DNA of 20,726 bases from CAYNEO01 sp964396245 (GCA_964396245.1 CAYNEO010000063.1:1-20726); one strand, 5' to 3'; numbered from the stretch's first letter, positions 1-7,230 are shown. Notes: generated by a model from the letters alone, not told the origin. A program made the numbers and translations.

Positions 1-996
1 GCGGATGATATCGGTCAGGCTCAGTTCGCCTTCAGCGTCACCGTCGACATTCGCATTGGCAGGACAACACAGAGGCTTGTGGTTGATATAAATGTGGCCA
101 ATGAGAAGCGTGATGTCACTGAGCGCCACGAGGCCTTCGGGGTCACAGTCAATATTGCCTGTCATACCGCCTGTATAACGTCCGCAGCATCCGTCACAGG
201 CATCGCCCACGCCGTCGAGGTCGGAATCTCTCTGGTTGGGATTGGCGACACCCGGACAGTTATCGCAGTCGTCAGCCACAAGGTCGCCGTCGGTGTCGGT
301 CAGGCCGGGCGCAATACAGGTGGCGTTGACAGTCACGGTCGCCGACGCCGGACCGAGGTCGCCGCCGGCGTTTTGCGGCACGATTACATACGTATAGTAG
401 TGGGCAGCGTCCGCGCTGACATCGAGATACGTCGTATCGTCGATTCCGGACGCCGAGAGATCACCGGACGGATTATCGATGCGGCGAAACGATCCGTTGG
501 AGGCCGCCGAGCGACGGAATATATGGAAGGTCACCGATGAATCCCGCTTCCAGAACAGGCGGACGCCGAGCCCTATCTGCGGCGCGGCGCTCAGACTCTC
601 GGCGGGCGCCGGCCAATCCATCGGAGCCAGGGTAATCGAAACGTCCTCATAGGAATTGTTGGGGATGATGCCACTCAGGTGGTAGCCCTGCCCGTTAGCA
701 TGGTTGAAAAAACAATAGTCGTATGCGTCTCCGGCGGATTCATCGGAGTAATTCTGGAAGTCGTCATACCAGTTGCCTTTGTCGAATCCAGCCCCGTCGC
801 AGAAATTGAATCGTATCTCGTCATCGGAGTCATTAATAAATCCCAGAAATGTGAAAAAGAGGCTGTCCGGAGTTGACTGATCGGCGTTCCGTACTACCCC
901 GAAAATGCTCCCCTGCGCATAAACACCGGAGGATGCCCCCACGAGGAGAGCCAGAATTAGCAGAAAATGACGAGCCGATCTATACAATTGCTTCAT
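1..996 (-). CDS. Secreted protein with FnIII-like, TSP3 and dockerin-like modules (3' end outside window)
   Basis: The frame is open from ATG at 996 to base 1 without a stop, giving 332 residues of a longer protein. Residues 1-28 form a signal peptide (basic start, LLILALLVG core, cleavage near VYAQ). Residues 30-125 are an Asp/Asn-rich region I do not recognise. Residues about 135-225 look like a fibronectin type III or similar beta-sandwich. Residues 234-268 are a thrombospondin type-3 Ca2+-binding repeat (DTDGD, DNCPG, NQRDSDLDGVGDACD). From residue 270 a dockerin-like module begins with GCCGRYTGGMTGN, an NIDCDPEG loop and a NVDGDAEG loop. The same module ends the neighbouring 1176-1838 gene, so the missing part is probably only a few residues. 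The protein is predicted to be exported and surface or extracellular; substrate and function are unknown. A promoter lies just upstream (1042-1069). Confidence 0.85.
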   Translation of the reverse strand, partial: MKQLYRSARHFLLILALLVGASSGVYAQGSIFGVVRNADQSTPDSLFFTFLGFINDSDDEIRFNFCDGAGFDKGNWYDDFQNYSDESAGDAYDYCFFNHANGQGYHLSGIIPNNSYEDVSITLAPMDWPAPAESLSAAPQIGLGVRLFWKRDSSVTFHIFRRSAASNGSFRRIDNPSGDLSASGIDDTTYLDVSADAAHYYTYVIVPQNAGGDLGPASATVTVNATCIAPGLTDTDGDLVADDCDNCPGVANPNQRDSDLDGVGDACDGCCGRYTGGMTGNIDCDPEGLVALSDITLLIGHIYINHKPLCCPANANVDGDAEGELSLTDIIR

Positions 997-1041
997 ATCC
1001 CGAAACAGCCACGACCTGAGGTAATTTGACAGTCTACATTC

Positions 1042-1069
1042 ATTATACGTTTTATCGGGAAAATCGCAA
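1042..1069 (-). promoter_or_regulatory. Predicted sigma70-type promoter of the 1-996 gene
   Basis: On the minus strand TTGCGA (1064-1069) and a perfect TATAAT (1042-1047) are separated by 16 bases. Transcription would start near 1035, leaving a leader of about 40 nt before the ATG at 996. So this gene probably has its own promoter and does not depend on read-through from the 1176-1838 gene. Confidence 0.6.
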
Positions 1070-1077
1070 GCGGACTT

Positions 1078-1096
1078 AGCTCCCCATAATGGAGCT
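1078..1096. repeat. Short inverted repeat upstream of the 1-996 promoter
   Basis: AGCTCC and GGAGCT are separated by seven bases (CCATAAT). The repeat lies just upstream of the -35 element at 1064-1069. No T-run follows on either strand, so it is more like a protein-binding site than a terminator. No protein can be assigned. Confidence 0.25.
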
Positions 1097-1129
1097 TAAC
1101 TGCTAAAAAACCGGATCAAAAGCATATGC

Positions 1130-1156
1130 GGATATCGCCGGCTCTCCGGAATATCC
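1130..1156 (-). terminator. Possible weak terminator hairpin after the 1176-1838 gene
   Basis: Just after the minus-strand stop at 1176 the sequence can fold as GGATAT-CCGG-AGAG-CCGG-ATATCC with a small internal mismatch. The nearest T-run (TTTTTT) is about 20 bases further on, too far for a classic intrinsic terminator. It may instead protect the 3' end of the mRNA. Confidence 0.3.
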
Positions 1157-1175
1157 ATGCTGCGAGAGGGAGTTA

Positions 1176-1838
1176 CTAGTTACACGAAGATGTTTCCCGA
1201 TGGCCGACGAAAACAAGGTCTATCAGTCGGGTGATATCACTGAGATTCAAATTGCCCTCGGGATCACCATCGGTATTGCCGTTTTCCTCACAACAAAGCG
1301 GGGAGTTCGTCCTGGCCAGGTAAATCCGATCGACCAACCGGGTGACATCTGCAAGATTGCGCTGGCCTTCTATATCGCAGTCCGTATTCCCCGTAAGTCC
1401 TCCGGTATACAGCCCGCAGCAGCCGAGCGGCGCGCCCAAACCCTGCCAGAAGCCCTGATTCAGCACCGTACCGGGCGCCGTGCCCGAACCTGCGGCGAGC
1501 TGTCCGATTGTTCCCTGAAGCCGGAAACTCGCCGAACTGCCGGATCTTCCGCCCATCGACAATACCTGCCAGCCGGTCTGCTCTCCACTGAGCGAATATG
1601 TTGTTGTCGGGGCGGGAATAACAGTTGTCGAGGCGGGTGACGAACCTGTCGCCGGTGCACCGGTTTCCTGAGGAGTTGCTTTTTCGGGCAAAGCCGTTGA
1701 TTTAATCGGCACCTTATCGGAAGTCTGACTCGTACGGGGCAGGGGGTCGGTCTCACGCGATGCGGCTAAAGCTGAGGTTGCCAGGATTAAGGCCAACAAG
1801 GCTATGAATGCCGTACCTCGGAGAATCGCTGTATTCAT
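1176..1838 (-). CDS. Small secreted protein with C-terminal cysteine-paired dockerin-like module
   Basis: The protein has 220 residues. Residues 1-26 are a signal peptide (FIALLALILATSALA). Residues 27-80 are a Pro/Thr/Ser/Ala-rich linker. Residues 81-133 carry a compact block (SMGGRSGSSASF, GTIGQLAAG, LNQGFWQGL), a pattern seen in secreted proteins of uncultivated FCB-type bacteria. Residues 139-212 are a two-repeat dockerin-like module: GCCGLYTGGLTGN, Ca2+-type loop NTDCDIEG with helix ADVTRLVDRIY, then PLCC, loop NTDGDPEG and helix SDITRLIDLVF. The module closely matches that of the neighbouring 1-996 gene. It is predicted to be exported; it may anchor or dock, but no partner cohesin is visible here. 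The ATG at 1838 has a good ribosome binding site (AAGGAAG) and an upstream promoter. Confidence 0.85.
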   Translation of the reverse strand: MNTAILRGTAFIALLALILATSALAASRETDPLPRTSQTSDKVPIKSTALPEKATPQETGAPATGSSPASTTVIPAPTTTYSLSGEQTGWQVLSMGGRSGSSASFRLQGTIGQLAAGSGTAPGTVLNQGFWQGLGAPLGCCGLYTGGLTGNTDCDIEGQRNLADVTRLVDRIYLARTNSPLCCEENGNTDGDPEGNLNLSDITRLIDLVFVGHRETSSCN

Positions 1839-1905
1839 ATTTCTTCCTTATTTCGCTGGGCTTTCGCGGTTGGTCCTGGCAGCGGGTTCTGTGCAACATG
1901 CATAG

Positions 1906-1965
1906 GACCGGACTAAAATGTACTAAATGCATCCATAATGTCAAGCTATTTCTTGAGGTCCGGTC
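1906..1965. repeat. 8-bp inverted repeat flanking a promoter
   Basis: GACCGGAC at 1906-1913 and its exact reverse complement GTCCGGTC at 1958-1965 bracket the TTGACA/TACATT promoter. Paired half-sites on both sides of a promoter could be operator sites, but chance is possible in GC-rich DNA. Confidence 0.3.
1917..1944 (-). promoter_or_regulatory. Predicted promoter of the 1176-1838 gene
   Basis: A perfect TTGACA (minus strand, 1939-1944) is followed after 16 bases by TACATT (1917-1922). The leader would be about 70 nt. The promoter sits between the two arms of an 8-bp inverted repeat at 1906-1913 and 1958-1965. Confidence 0.5.
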
Positions 1966-1974
1966 GGGCATGCG

Positions 1975-2006
1975 AAAAAGGCCGGGAGGTCAAACTTCCG
2001 GCCTTT
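1975..2006 (-). terminator. Intrinsic terminator of the receiver gene 2030-2398
   Basis: The stem AAAGGCCGG (1977-1985) pairs with CCGGCCTTT (1998-2006) and extends by three more pairs including one G-T, leaving a 6-nt loop. On the minus strand a run of T follows (complement of 1975-1979). It lies 24 nt past the stop at 2030. Confidence 0.8.
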
Positions 2007-2029
2007 AAGAAATTGGGTGTCGTTCTTTT

Positions 2030-2398
2030 CTAGTTGTCGATATATTTGCCGAGTATTTTTCCCATTTTCGAGGTCATTTTCGAGTTGGTGAGAACCTCGG
2101 TCGCGCCCGCGGTCGTGGCAGCCTTCATCTGCTCGGCCATAACATGCGGCGAGTAGCAGACAATGGGGATTTTCTCGGTGGCACCGTAGGACCTGAGTTT
2201 GTTGATAAGCGCCGGCGCTTCGATGCCGTTGAGGTTAAGATCGATAATGATCAGGTCGGGTTTGAGCTCCTGGGCCTTGGTGAAAATCTCGTCGGAGCGT
2301 ATTGCTTTAATTCCTTCCGCCTCGAGCGTATCGAGAACGGTCATAATCTTTGAGGTGAAAATCATGTTGTTGACGGCGATAATCACTTTCTTATTCAT
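2030..2398 (-). CDS. Stand-alone receiver-domain protein lacking the acidic Mg2+ pair
   Basis: The protein has 122 residues from the ATG at 2398. That start has a GGGGTGG ribosome binding site about 8 nt upstream; an in-frame GTG at 2410 overlaps this site and is unlikely. The whole protein is one response-regulator receiver fold with no output domain. Asp53 in IIDLNLNG corresponds to the phosphorylated Asp. The usual Asp/Glu pair after beta strand 1 is replaced by Asn10-Asn11 (IIAVNNM). Ser83 (CYSPH) and Lys107 (TNSK) stand near the conserved Thr/Ser and Lys. Without the acidic pair, Mg2+-dependent phosphorylation should be weak or absent, so it may act as a pseudo-receiver or protein-interaction module. 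It is monocistronic, with its own promoter and terminator. Confidence 0.85.
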   Translation of the reverse strand: MNKKVIIAVNNMIFTSKIMTVLDTLEAEGIKAIRSDEIFTKAQELKPDLIIIDLNLNGIEAPALINKLRSYGATEKIPIVCYSPHVMAEQMKAATTAGATEVLTNSKMTSKMGKILGKYIDN

Positions 2399-2463
2399 GT
2401 GGTCATCCACCCCTCAATCTGTCTATCCTGAGAATTAAGGCCAATTCCGTTTCAGAGAAGTTT

Positions 2464-2492
2464 AATATACTAAATTATCCGTGAAAATCCAA
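2464..2492 (-). promoter_or_regulatory. Predicted promoter of the receiver gene
   Basis: TTGGAT (minus strand, 2487-2492) and TATATT (2464-2469) are separated by 17 bases, about 60 nt upstream of the ATG at 2398. Confidence 0.5.
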
Positions 2493-2582
2493 GACCGGGA
2501 ATGAGAAAATTTGAACAAACATTGTCTCTCAACTTACTGGGAAACAGGCGGGTTTATATCTTCCCGATTCGATCTCCATACA

Positions 2583-2598
2583 GCGTAGCCTGTTACGC
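2583..2598. repeat. Small inverted repeat upstream of pyk
   Basis: GCGTA (2583-2587) and TACGC (2594-2598) are separated by six bases. It lies 50 nt upstream of the pyk GTG start, in the divergent gap between the receiver gene and pyk. It could be an operator or a leader hairpin. No good ribosome binding site precedes the GTG at 2648, and no strong plus-strand promoter was found in this 240-nt gap. Confidence 0.25.
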
Positions 2599-2647
2599 CT
2601 GGCCGATTTTTGTTGATTTGCAGCCTGCCGCCTGCTAACTAACTTCG

Positions 2648-4057
2648 GTGAAGCGGACGAAAGTACTTGCCACATATGGGCCGGCCACCTCACGAGCTGC
2701 CGATCTGAAGCGCCTCATCAAATCGGGTGTCAACGCCTTCAGAATAAACTGCTCTCACGGTGCGACTCCGGATTTTCTGGCCGCCGCCAGAAATATCCGC
2801 GCGGCCGCCAAAGACTCGCAATGGCCCGTCGGACTCCTGTTTGACATCGCCGGGCCAAAACTCCGTGTCGACCGCTTTGACGGCAAACTGCACGTCTCGC
2901 GCGGACAGGATATCATATTTCATTACGGGAAGTCGAACCTCGCGGACGGAAAAATCGGCGTCAACCACAAGGAGATTATCGGACAGGTTAAAAAAGGCCA
3001 GCCGCTGCTCATCGATGATGGTACGATCTTTTTCGACGTCGTTCGGGCCGACAACAGACAGATTGTGGCGAGGGCGAAGAATCCCGGGACTATTTTCCCG
3101 GGAAAAGGAATCAACCTGCCGGGCACCCGGCTGCCTATACCGACACTCGGGAAGAAAGACCGGGAGGATATCAAGACTGCGGTTCGCGTTGATGCCGATT
3201 ACATTGCTCTCTCATTTGTCCGGTCGGTGAGCGATATCATCGAGGCCAGGAAACTGGTCAAGAAGCTTGGCGGCCGCCAGATGATCATCGCCAAACTCGA
3301 AAAGCGCGAGGCGATCGAGATTCTGGATCAGTTGATCGAGCAGGCGGACGGCGTCATGGTGGCGCGCGGTGACTTAGGCGTTGAGTTGCCACCGGCGGAG
3401 GTGCCCCGACTGCAGAAGAAAATCACGCACCTGGCGAATCTCTATCACAAGCCGGTGATTGTCGCCACCCAGATGCTGGAGTCCATGCGGACGGCGCCGA
3501 GAGCTACCCGCGCGGAAATCAACGACGTTGCCACGGCCGTTTTTGATTATGTCGATTGCATCATGCTCTCGGCGGAAACGGCTACCGGCAAATATCCGAT
3601 TCAGGCCGTACAAACCATGACCGATGTTGCCCGGACGACTGAGGCCGACCTGCCGCCCGCCGAGGTTGATATCTCCCGGCATCTCTCGACCTCACTGATA
3701 CCCATGGCTGTCGGTGAGGCTGTGGCCACCGCTATTCGGACAGCCGACGTGAAAGCCATACTGGCGTTCACCACGTCCGGCTTTACGGCCGAACTCATCT
3801 CCAATTTGTTCCCGGCACAGATTGTCGTCGCCCTCACCCCAGATCGCAAAGTCATGACACGGCTTTCAATCTATCGTTCGGTTTATCCGGTACAGGCCGA
3901 ACAGCCGGCGTCATTCGAGGATATGGTTGCCACTGTCAACGACGCCGCCCGCAAATACCGGCTGGCGCGCAAAGGACAGAAGGTTATAGTCACCGGCGGC
4001 GTTCCGTTCGGCTCGACCGCCTACACCAATTTCATGATGATACACAGAGTATCGTAG
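2648..4057 (+). CDS. pyk: Pyruvate kinase, predicted K+-independent type
   Basis: The protein has 469 residues, the usual length for a bacterial enzyme. It converts phosphoenolpyruvate and ADP to pyruvate and ATP, the last step of glycolysis, in the cytoplasm. The start GTG is set by family alignment (KRTKVLATYGPAT matches the usual RRTKIVCTIGPAS). Conserved elements: FRINCSHG (31-38), the B-domain lid about 72-160, INLPGTRLP (155-163), Lys216 in IIAKLEK, Glu218 and Asp242 (ARGDLG) for catalysis and metal binding, Thr274 in VATQMLESM, and SAETATGKYP (308-317). The family motif DTKGPEIR reads DIAGPKLR (66-73), with Lys71 at rabbit-muscle position 117. Known families with Lys there do not need K+. 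It is followed 6 nt later by the NodB-like gene, so the two are probably co-transcribed. Confidence 0.95.
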   Translation: MKRTKVLATYGPATSRAADLKRLIKSGVNAFRINCSHGATPDFLAAARNIRAAAKDSQWPVGLLFDIAGPKLRVDRFDGKLHVSRGQDIIFHYGKSNLADGKIGVNHKEIIGQVKKGQPLLIDDGTIFFDVVRADNRQIVARAKNPGTIFPGKGINLPGTRLPIPTLGKKDREDIKTAVRVDADYIALSFVRSVSDIIEARKLVKKLGGRQMIIAKLEKREAIEILDQLIEQADGVMVARGDLGVELPPAEVPRLQKKITHLANLYHKPVIVATQMLESMRTAPRATRAEINDVATAVFDYVDCIMLSAETATGKYPIQAVQTMTDVARTTEADLPPAEVDISRHLSTSLIPMAVGEAVATAIRTADVKAILAFTTSGFTAELISNLFPAQIVVALTPDRKVMTRLSIYRSVYPVQAEQPASFEDMVATVNDAARKYRLARKGQKVIVTGGVPFGSTAYTNFMMIHRVS

Positions 4058-4063
4058 GGTTGT

Positions 4064-4978
4064 ATGTCAAAGCACTGGATTCATATCGGATTGACCGGTC
4101 TGCTGCTGATATGCCTGGTAATCGGCGTCACAAGCGGGCTGGCCGGACAGGATAAGGCGTCCTCCGGGAAGAAGGCGAACAAACGGATGGCCGTCACCTT
4201 CAATGAGCTCCCCGCCGCCACGGGGTTCGGCGATGTCGATGTCAAGGCCGTCAACTACCTGATTTTACAGGCATTGAAAAAGCATAACGTCAGGGCGGCC
4301 GGTTTTGTGGTCGGTGAAAATATCGGGTCCGAGTTTGATCTGCTCGGGGAATGGCTTAATGACGGACACGTGCTGGGCAACATGACCTACGCCAATCAGG
4401 ACCTCAATGATCTCGGGATCGAGCAGTTTATCGCCGATATCAATCTCGGCGCCGAGACTATCGAACCGATGCTCTCCGGCTTTGGCCAGAAGAATCGGTA
4501 CTTCCGCTATCCGTATCTCCACTACGGGACGACGGTCGAAGCCAAGGAAGAGGTGACCCGGTATATCGATCACATGAAATACATAGTCGCCCATGCGTCG
4601 ATCGTGCCGGAGGACTATGTCTACAATATGACACTTCAGAAGCTCGGCAAGGTCCCGGACTCCGCGGCGTTCGTTACCCTGTTGAATGAATATATCAATC
4701 ACGTCCTCGACGAGGTCGAGAGGGAAGAGGCGCTGGCGAAAGAGCTGGTAGGACGACCGGTAAAGCAAATCCTGCTGCTGCGGGCGAATCGCCTCAACGC
4801 GGTATACCTCGATGACTTGCTGACCGCGCTCGAGGATATGGGCTATTCGTTCATCACGCTGGATGAAGCCCTCAACGACAACGTCTACCACGAAACCGAG
4901 GCGTATTTCGGACCAAAGGGAGTCGGCTATCTGGATATGATTTACCAGAGCAACGCCGATCTGCTCCCTGCCGAGTAA
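4064..4978 (+). CDS. Secreted NodB-like (polysaccharide deacetylase fold) protein with lost metal site
   Basis: The protein has 304 residues. Residues 1-28 form a signal peptide (GLLLICLVIGVTSGLA). The rest follows the NodB deacetylase pattern: motif 1 TFNELP (45-50) where TFDD is expected, motif 2 GNMTYANQDL (105-114) where GNHT-x-x-H is expected, motif 3 RYFRYPYLHYG (145-155), and LLLRAN (237-242) where LLLHAN is usual. The catalytic Asp is Asn47, the metal Asp is Glu48, both metal His are Met107 and Asn111, and the late His is Arg240. The fold is kept but a zinc-dependent deacetylase reaction looks impossible, so it may bind glycan without cutting it. The ATG lies 6 nt after the pyk stop, with AGGG as ribosome binding site. 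It ends 14 nt from the convergent lipoprotein gene. Confidence 0.85.
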   Translation: MSKHWIHIGLTGLLLICLVIGVTSGLAGQDKASSGKKANKRMAVTFNELPAATGFGDVDVKAVNYLILQALKKHNVRAAGFVVGENIGSEFDLLGEWLNDGHVLGNMTYANQDLNDLGIEQFIADINLGAETIEPMLSGFGQKNRYFRYPYLHYGTTVEAKEEVTRYIDHMKYIVAHASIVPEDYVYNMTLQKLGKVPDSAAFVTLLNEYINHVLDEVEREEALAKELVGRPVKQILLLRANRLNAVYLDDLLTALEDMGYSFITLDEALNDNVYHETEAYFGPKGVGYLDMIYQSNADLLPAE

Positions 4979-4992
4979 TGCTCCGGCTGGTC

Positions 4993-5748
4993 TTACCGAC
5001 CGTAGTCGATATCCACCGGACCATCGGGAAGTCTGTCGGTGAAAACACAGTCATAATATTTCGCGCGCACCGACAGGTTATCCGGGTAGCGGTCGGGATA
5101 CAGCTGAAGCACCGACCGCGAGGCGTCGATGATCTCCCACACATACCACCCGGTTCGGGGAGCAGCATAATAGTCCACATATCGTAACGGCGGAAAATAA
5201 TCATGAGTGTGTCGGGCGGCGTTTCCAACATCCACTGCACCGCCGACCTGTTCGCTCAACATCTGCAGGTAATCGCGCTCTTCCTGCTCTGTCAACGTGT
5301 CCGGGGCCTCGTAGAGAAAACTGAAGATGACGGTATCGGCCCACTCGTAGGCGAGTATTACGGATGGATCAAAAGTCCAGTCTTCTGCTATACGAATGTC
5401 ACGATATCGGTATGGCCAGGCATGCCACGTCTCGAGGACGATCGTATACGTTCCGGTATCCACAACGAGAGTGTAATCAGATCGCAGATCGGTCACGACT
5501 GAATACTGAGCACCGGATTGGCCGAAAAAAGTCAGTGTCGCCGGATAGCCCGTGCGTTTGGAATAGGGGAAAATGCTCGATGGATCTATCGGCGGAAGCA
5601 TGTTCGGACATATTTGTCCCGTAACAGTGCCCGATACCGTGACCTTTTTCGGTGAGGGCACGGGGCCCGTGCCTTTATCATTGGAACAGCCGCCGAAAAC
5701 CAACGCACATCCGAGAATTGACAACCAGAGATAACCGCGTTTTGTCAT
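4993..5748 (-). CDS. Lipoprotein of unknown function, paralogue 1 of a tandem pair
   Basis: The protein has 251 residues from the ATG at 5748, which has a GAGGAA ribosome binding site 7 nt upstream; an earlier ATG at 5763 overlaps that site. Residues 1-20 are a lipoprotein signal and Cys21 (VFGGC) should be lipidated, followed by SNDKGT. Residues about 36-106 look like a carboxypeptidase-regulatory type beta-sandwich (VTVSGTVTG, GYPATLTFFG, DYTLVVDTGTYTIVLE). Residues 107-250 include TWHAWPYRYRDI, LTEQEERDYL and a C-terminal PDGPVDIDYG, which match the upstream gene 5845-6624 position by position. I recognise no catalytic motif. It is likely periplasmic or outer-membrane anchored. It ends 14 nt from the convergent gene 4064-4978 with no clear terminator between them. 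Confidence 0.8.
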   Translation of the reverse strand: MTKRGYLWLSILGCALVFGGCSNDKGTGPVPSPKKVTVSGTVTGQICPNMLPPIDPSSIFPYSKRTGYPATLTFFGQSGAQYSVVTDLRSDYTLVVDTGTYTIVLETWHAWPYRYRDIRIAEDWTFDPSVILAYEWADTVIFSFLYEAPDTLTEQEERDYLQMLSEQVGGAVDVGNAARHTHDYFPPLRYVDYYAAPRTGWYVWEIIDASRSVLQLYPDRYPDNLSVRAKYYDCVFTDRLPDGPVDIDYGR

Positions 5749-5784
5749 GTCGAAATTCCTCATAACAATTAAGTTCCCCCGTGG

Positions 5785-5806
5785 TGTGCTCTGGTCAAAT
5801 AGCACA
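5785..5806 (-). repeat. Hairpin between the two lipoprotein genes
   Basis: TGTGCT (5785-5790) and AGCACA (5801-5806) form a perfect 6-bp inverted repeat with a 10-nt loop, in the 96-nt gap between the paired lipoprotein genes. There is no T-run, so it may be an mRNA processing or stability element. Confidence 0.3.
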
Positions 5807-5844
5807 GGGTCCGTGTCTTGGCGCTGGTGAACTGTTTCCGGCCA

Positions 5845-6624
5845 CTACGGGCTACTCGCCCCGCCGCAGTCGATATCTACCGGTCCGGCCGCCGGCTTGT
5901 CGTAGTCAATGCAGTAAACCAGGCTGGCATTGACCTCGAAGTAATCCGGAAATTGGTTCGGAAACTGAAGGAGAGTGGAACGACATACATCCACAACTTC
6001 CCATACTCGCCAGCTTTCCCGAGGCGGGACATTGTAGTTGACCCGCGCGAAGCCGTGATCGAATTCGTATACTATTCGATTGGCGGCCTCGAGATTCATA
6101 GGCGGCGACCCGGACCAGGCTGACCGGATGTTGAGCGATTCCAGGTAATCGAGCTCTTCCTGTTCAGTTAACCTTTCTGTGGTGCTGTCATATGTGAAGG
6201 AGCATATCACCGTATCAGGCCACATATACGCGATCAGCAGTACCGGGTCGAAAGTTGTATCCGCGCCGATGTGCATATTATGGTACCGGACCGGCCAGCC
6301 GTGCCAGTACTCCACGACAACCGTGTACATTCCGGTGTCCAGTTTTACCGAGTACGCCGATTGGCTATCTGTGGCTGTGGCATACTGTGTGCCGTCCGGT
6401 CCATAGAAATCCAGCGTTGCCGGATAGCCGGTCACCTCGGTATACGGACGCGCCCATGGCGAGTCGGGCGGCGGATATGGAATGCAACCGCCGGCCAGCA
6501 CTTTTCCGGAGACAACTGCGGTTGCCGACATTGGACCCGGATTGGTCCCCTTGTCATTGGAGCAGCTTAGGATCGCGACGAGTGCGATAAACACGATGAG
6601 AACTACTGATGATAATTTGGCCAT
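5845..6624 (-). CDS. Lipoprotein of unknown function, paralogue 2 of a tandem pair
   Basis: The protein has 259 residues. The ATG at 6624 has a strong GGAGG ribosome binding site. Residues 1-20 form a lipoprotein signal and Cys21 (AILSC) is the lipid attachment site, followed by SNDKGTNP. A beta-sandwich region (GYPATLDFYGPDG, YSVKLDTGMYTVVVE) is followed by YWHGWPVRY, LTEQEELDYLESL, SWRVWEVVDVCRS and GPVDIDCGG. The order and many residues are the same as in the downstream gene 4993-5748, so the two arose by tandem duplication and have since diverged to roughly half identity by eye. No enzyme motif is visible. It has its own promoter (6674-6702), so the small membrane protein gene upstream need not be in the same transcript. 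Confidence 0.8.
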   Translation of the reverse strand: MAKLSSVVLIVFIALVAILSCSNDKGTNPGPMSATAVVSGKVLAGGCIPYPPPDSPWARPYTEVTGYPATLDFYGPDGTQYATATDSQSAYSVKLDTGMYTVVVEYWHGWPVRYHNMHIGADTTFDPVLLIAYMWPDTVICSFTYDSTTERLTEQEELDYLESLNIRSAWSGSPPMNLEAANRIVYEFDHGFARVNYNVPPRESWRVWEVVDVCRSTLLQFPNQFPDYFEVNASLVYCIDYDKPAAGPVDIDCGGASSP

Positions 6625-6642
6625 AAGGGCCTCCCTCGTACA

Positions 6643-6658
6643 GCCGAATCATTTCGGC
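6643..6658 (-). promoter_or_regulatory. Hairpin in the 5' leader of the 5845-6624 gene
   Basis: GCCGAA and TTCGGC form a perfect 6-bp stem with a 4-nt loop, between the predicted transcription start (about 6667) and the GGAGG ribosome binding site. A 5'-end hairpin of this kind could protect the mRNA or modulate translation. Confidence 0.4.
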
Positions 6659-6673
6659 ATCCCGTGCAATGCC

Positions 6674-6702
6674 AATATAGACTTCTCGATAGATGCTTAC
6701 AA
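6674..6702 (-). promoter_or_regulatory. Predicted promoter of the lipoprotein pair
   Basis: TTGTAA (minus strand, 6697-6702) and TATATT (6674-6679) are separated by 17 bases. The leader would be about 43 nt and would begin near the hairpin at 6643-6658. Confidence 0.5.
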
Positions 6703-6752
6703 TGAAAAATACCGGGCGGAAGTCCTTGACCTATCACTAATATCAGGGACGT

Positions 6753-7124
6753 TCAGGATCGCGATTCGTCTGATACGGAGTCTGCCGACCGTGGCGGCTT
6801 CACGACAAGAACAATCAGGGCAATGAGATAGGCCGCCGCCATGATGCCGAATATCAGGCGCGAACCCGGCTGAGGATTGGAATGAGCACCGATAGTGTAG
6901 AAGGTCTGAAATCCCAGCACGATCACCATGGCCGCCATCCAGACCAGTGTGATAACATAAACGGGACGCGATCCATTTCGATTGAGATACGCCAGAATCC
7001 CGGTGAAAATGCCAATACTGCCGGTGATAACGAACGGGACCGCGGAATCGGTCCGCACCCACGCCAGAATGCCGACTATGATCATAAGCAGCGCCACCCG
7101 GTACAGCAGTCGATGAGATTTCAC
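6753..7124 (-). CDS. Small integral membrane protein, four helices
   Basis: The protein has 123 residues from a GTG at 7124 with a GGAG ribosome binding site 7 nt upstream. Four hydrophobic segments are seen at about 8-22, 29-46, 54-71 and 89-108, joined by short loops (LNRNGSRP, GAHSNPQPGSR), with a charged Ser-rich tail. It is predicted to sit in the inner membrane. I do not recognise the family with confidence; the spacing of small Gly-rich helices recalls TMEM14-like small membrane proteins, but this is only a resemblance. It lies 128 nt upstream of the lipoprotein pair on the same strand and is divergent from nrdJ. Confidence 0.7.
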   Translation of the reverse strand: MKSHRLLYRVALLMIIVGILAWVRTDSAVPFVITGSIGIFTGILAYLNRNGSRPVYVITLVWMAAMVIVLGFQTFYTIGAHSNPQPGSRLIFGIMAAAYLIALIVLVVKPPRSADSVSDESRS

Positions 7125-7230
7125 GTGAATGCTCCTTCTATTCGGTATAGCGTAATCACCGCCTCCTAGAGCTATGGCCGCTTCACCCTTGCGGTTCCAA
7201 AAATGTGATCTTTGGCGGTCCGATTTTCGT

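Noticed and set aside
79..540. Plus-strand open frame opposite the TSP3/dockerin-like gene
   Set aside because: The minus-strand frame has a signal peptide and Ca2+-loop repeats, so the plus frame is a shadow.
4265..4891. Long minus-strand open frame inside the NodB-like gene
   Set aside because: It is fully antisense to a gene with clear family motifs, and its product has no motif or ribosome binding site.
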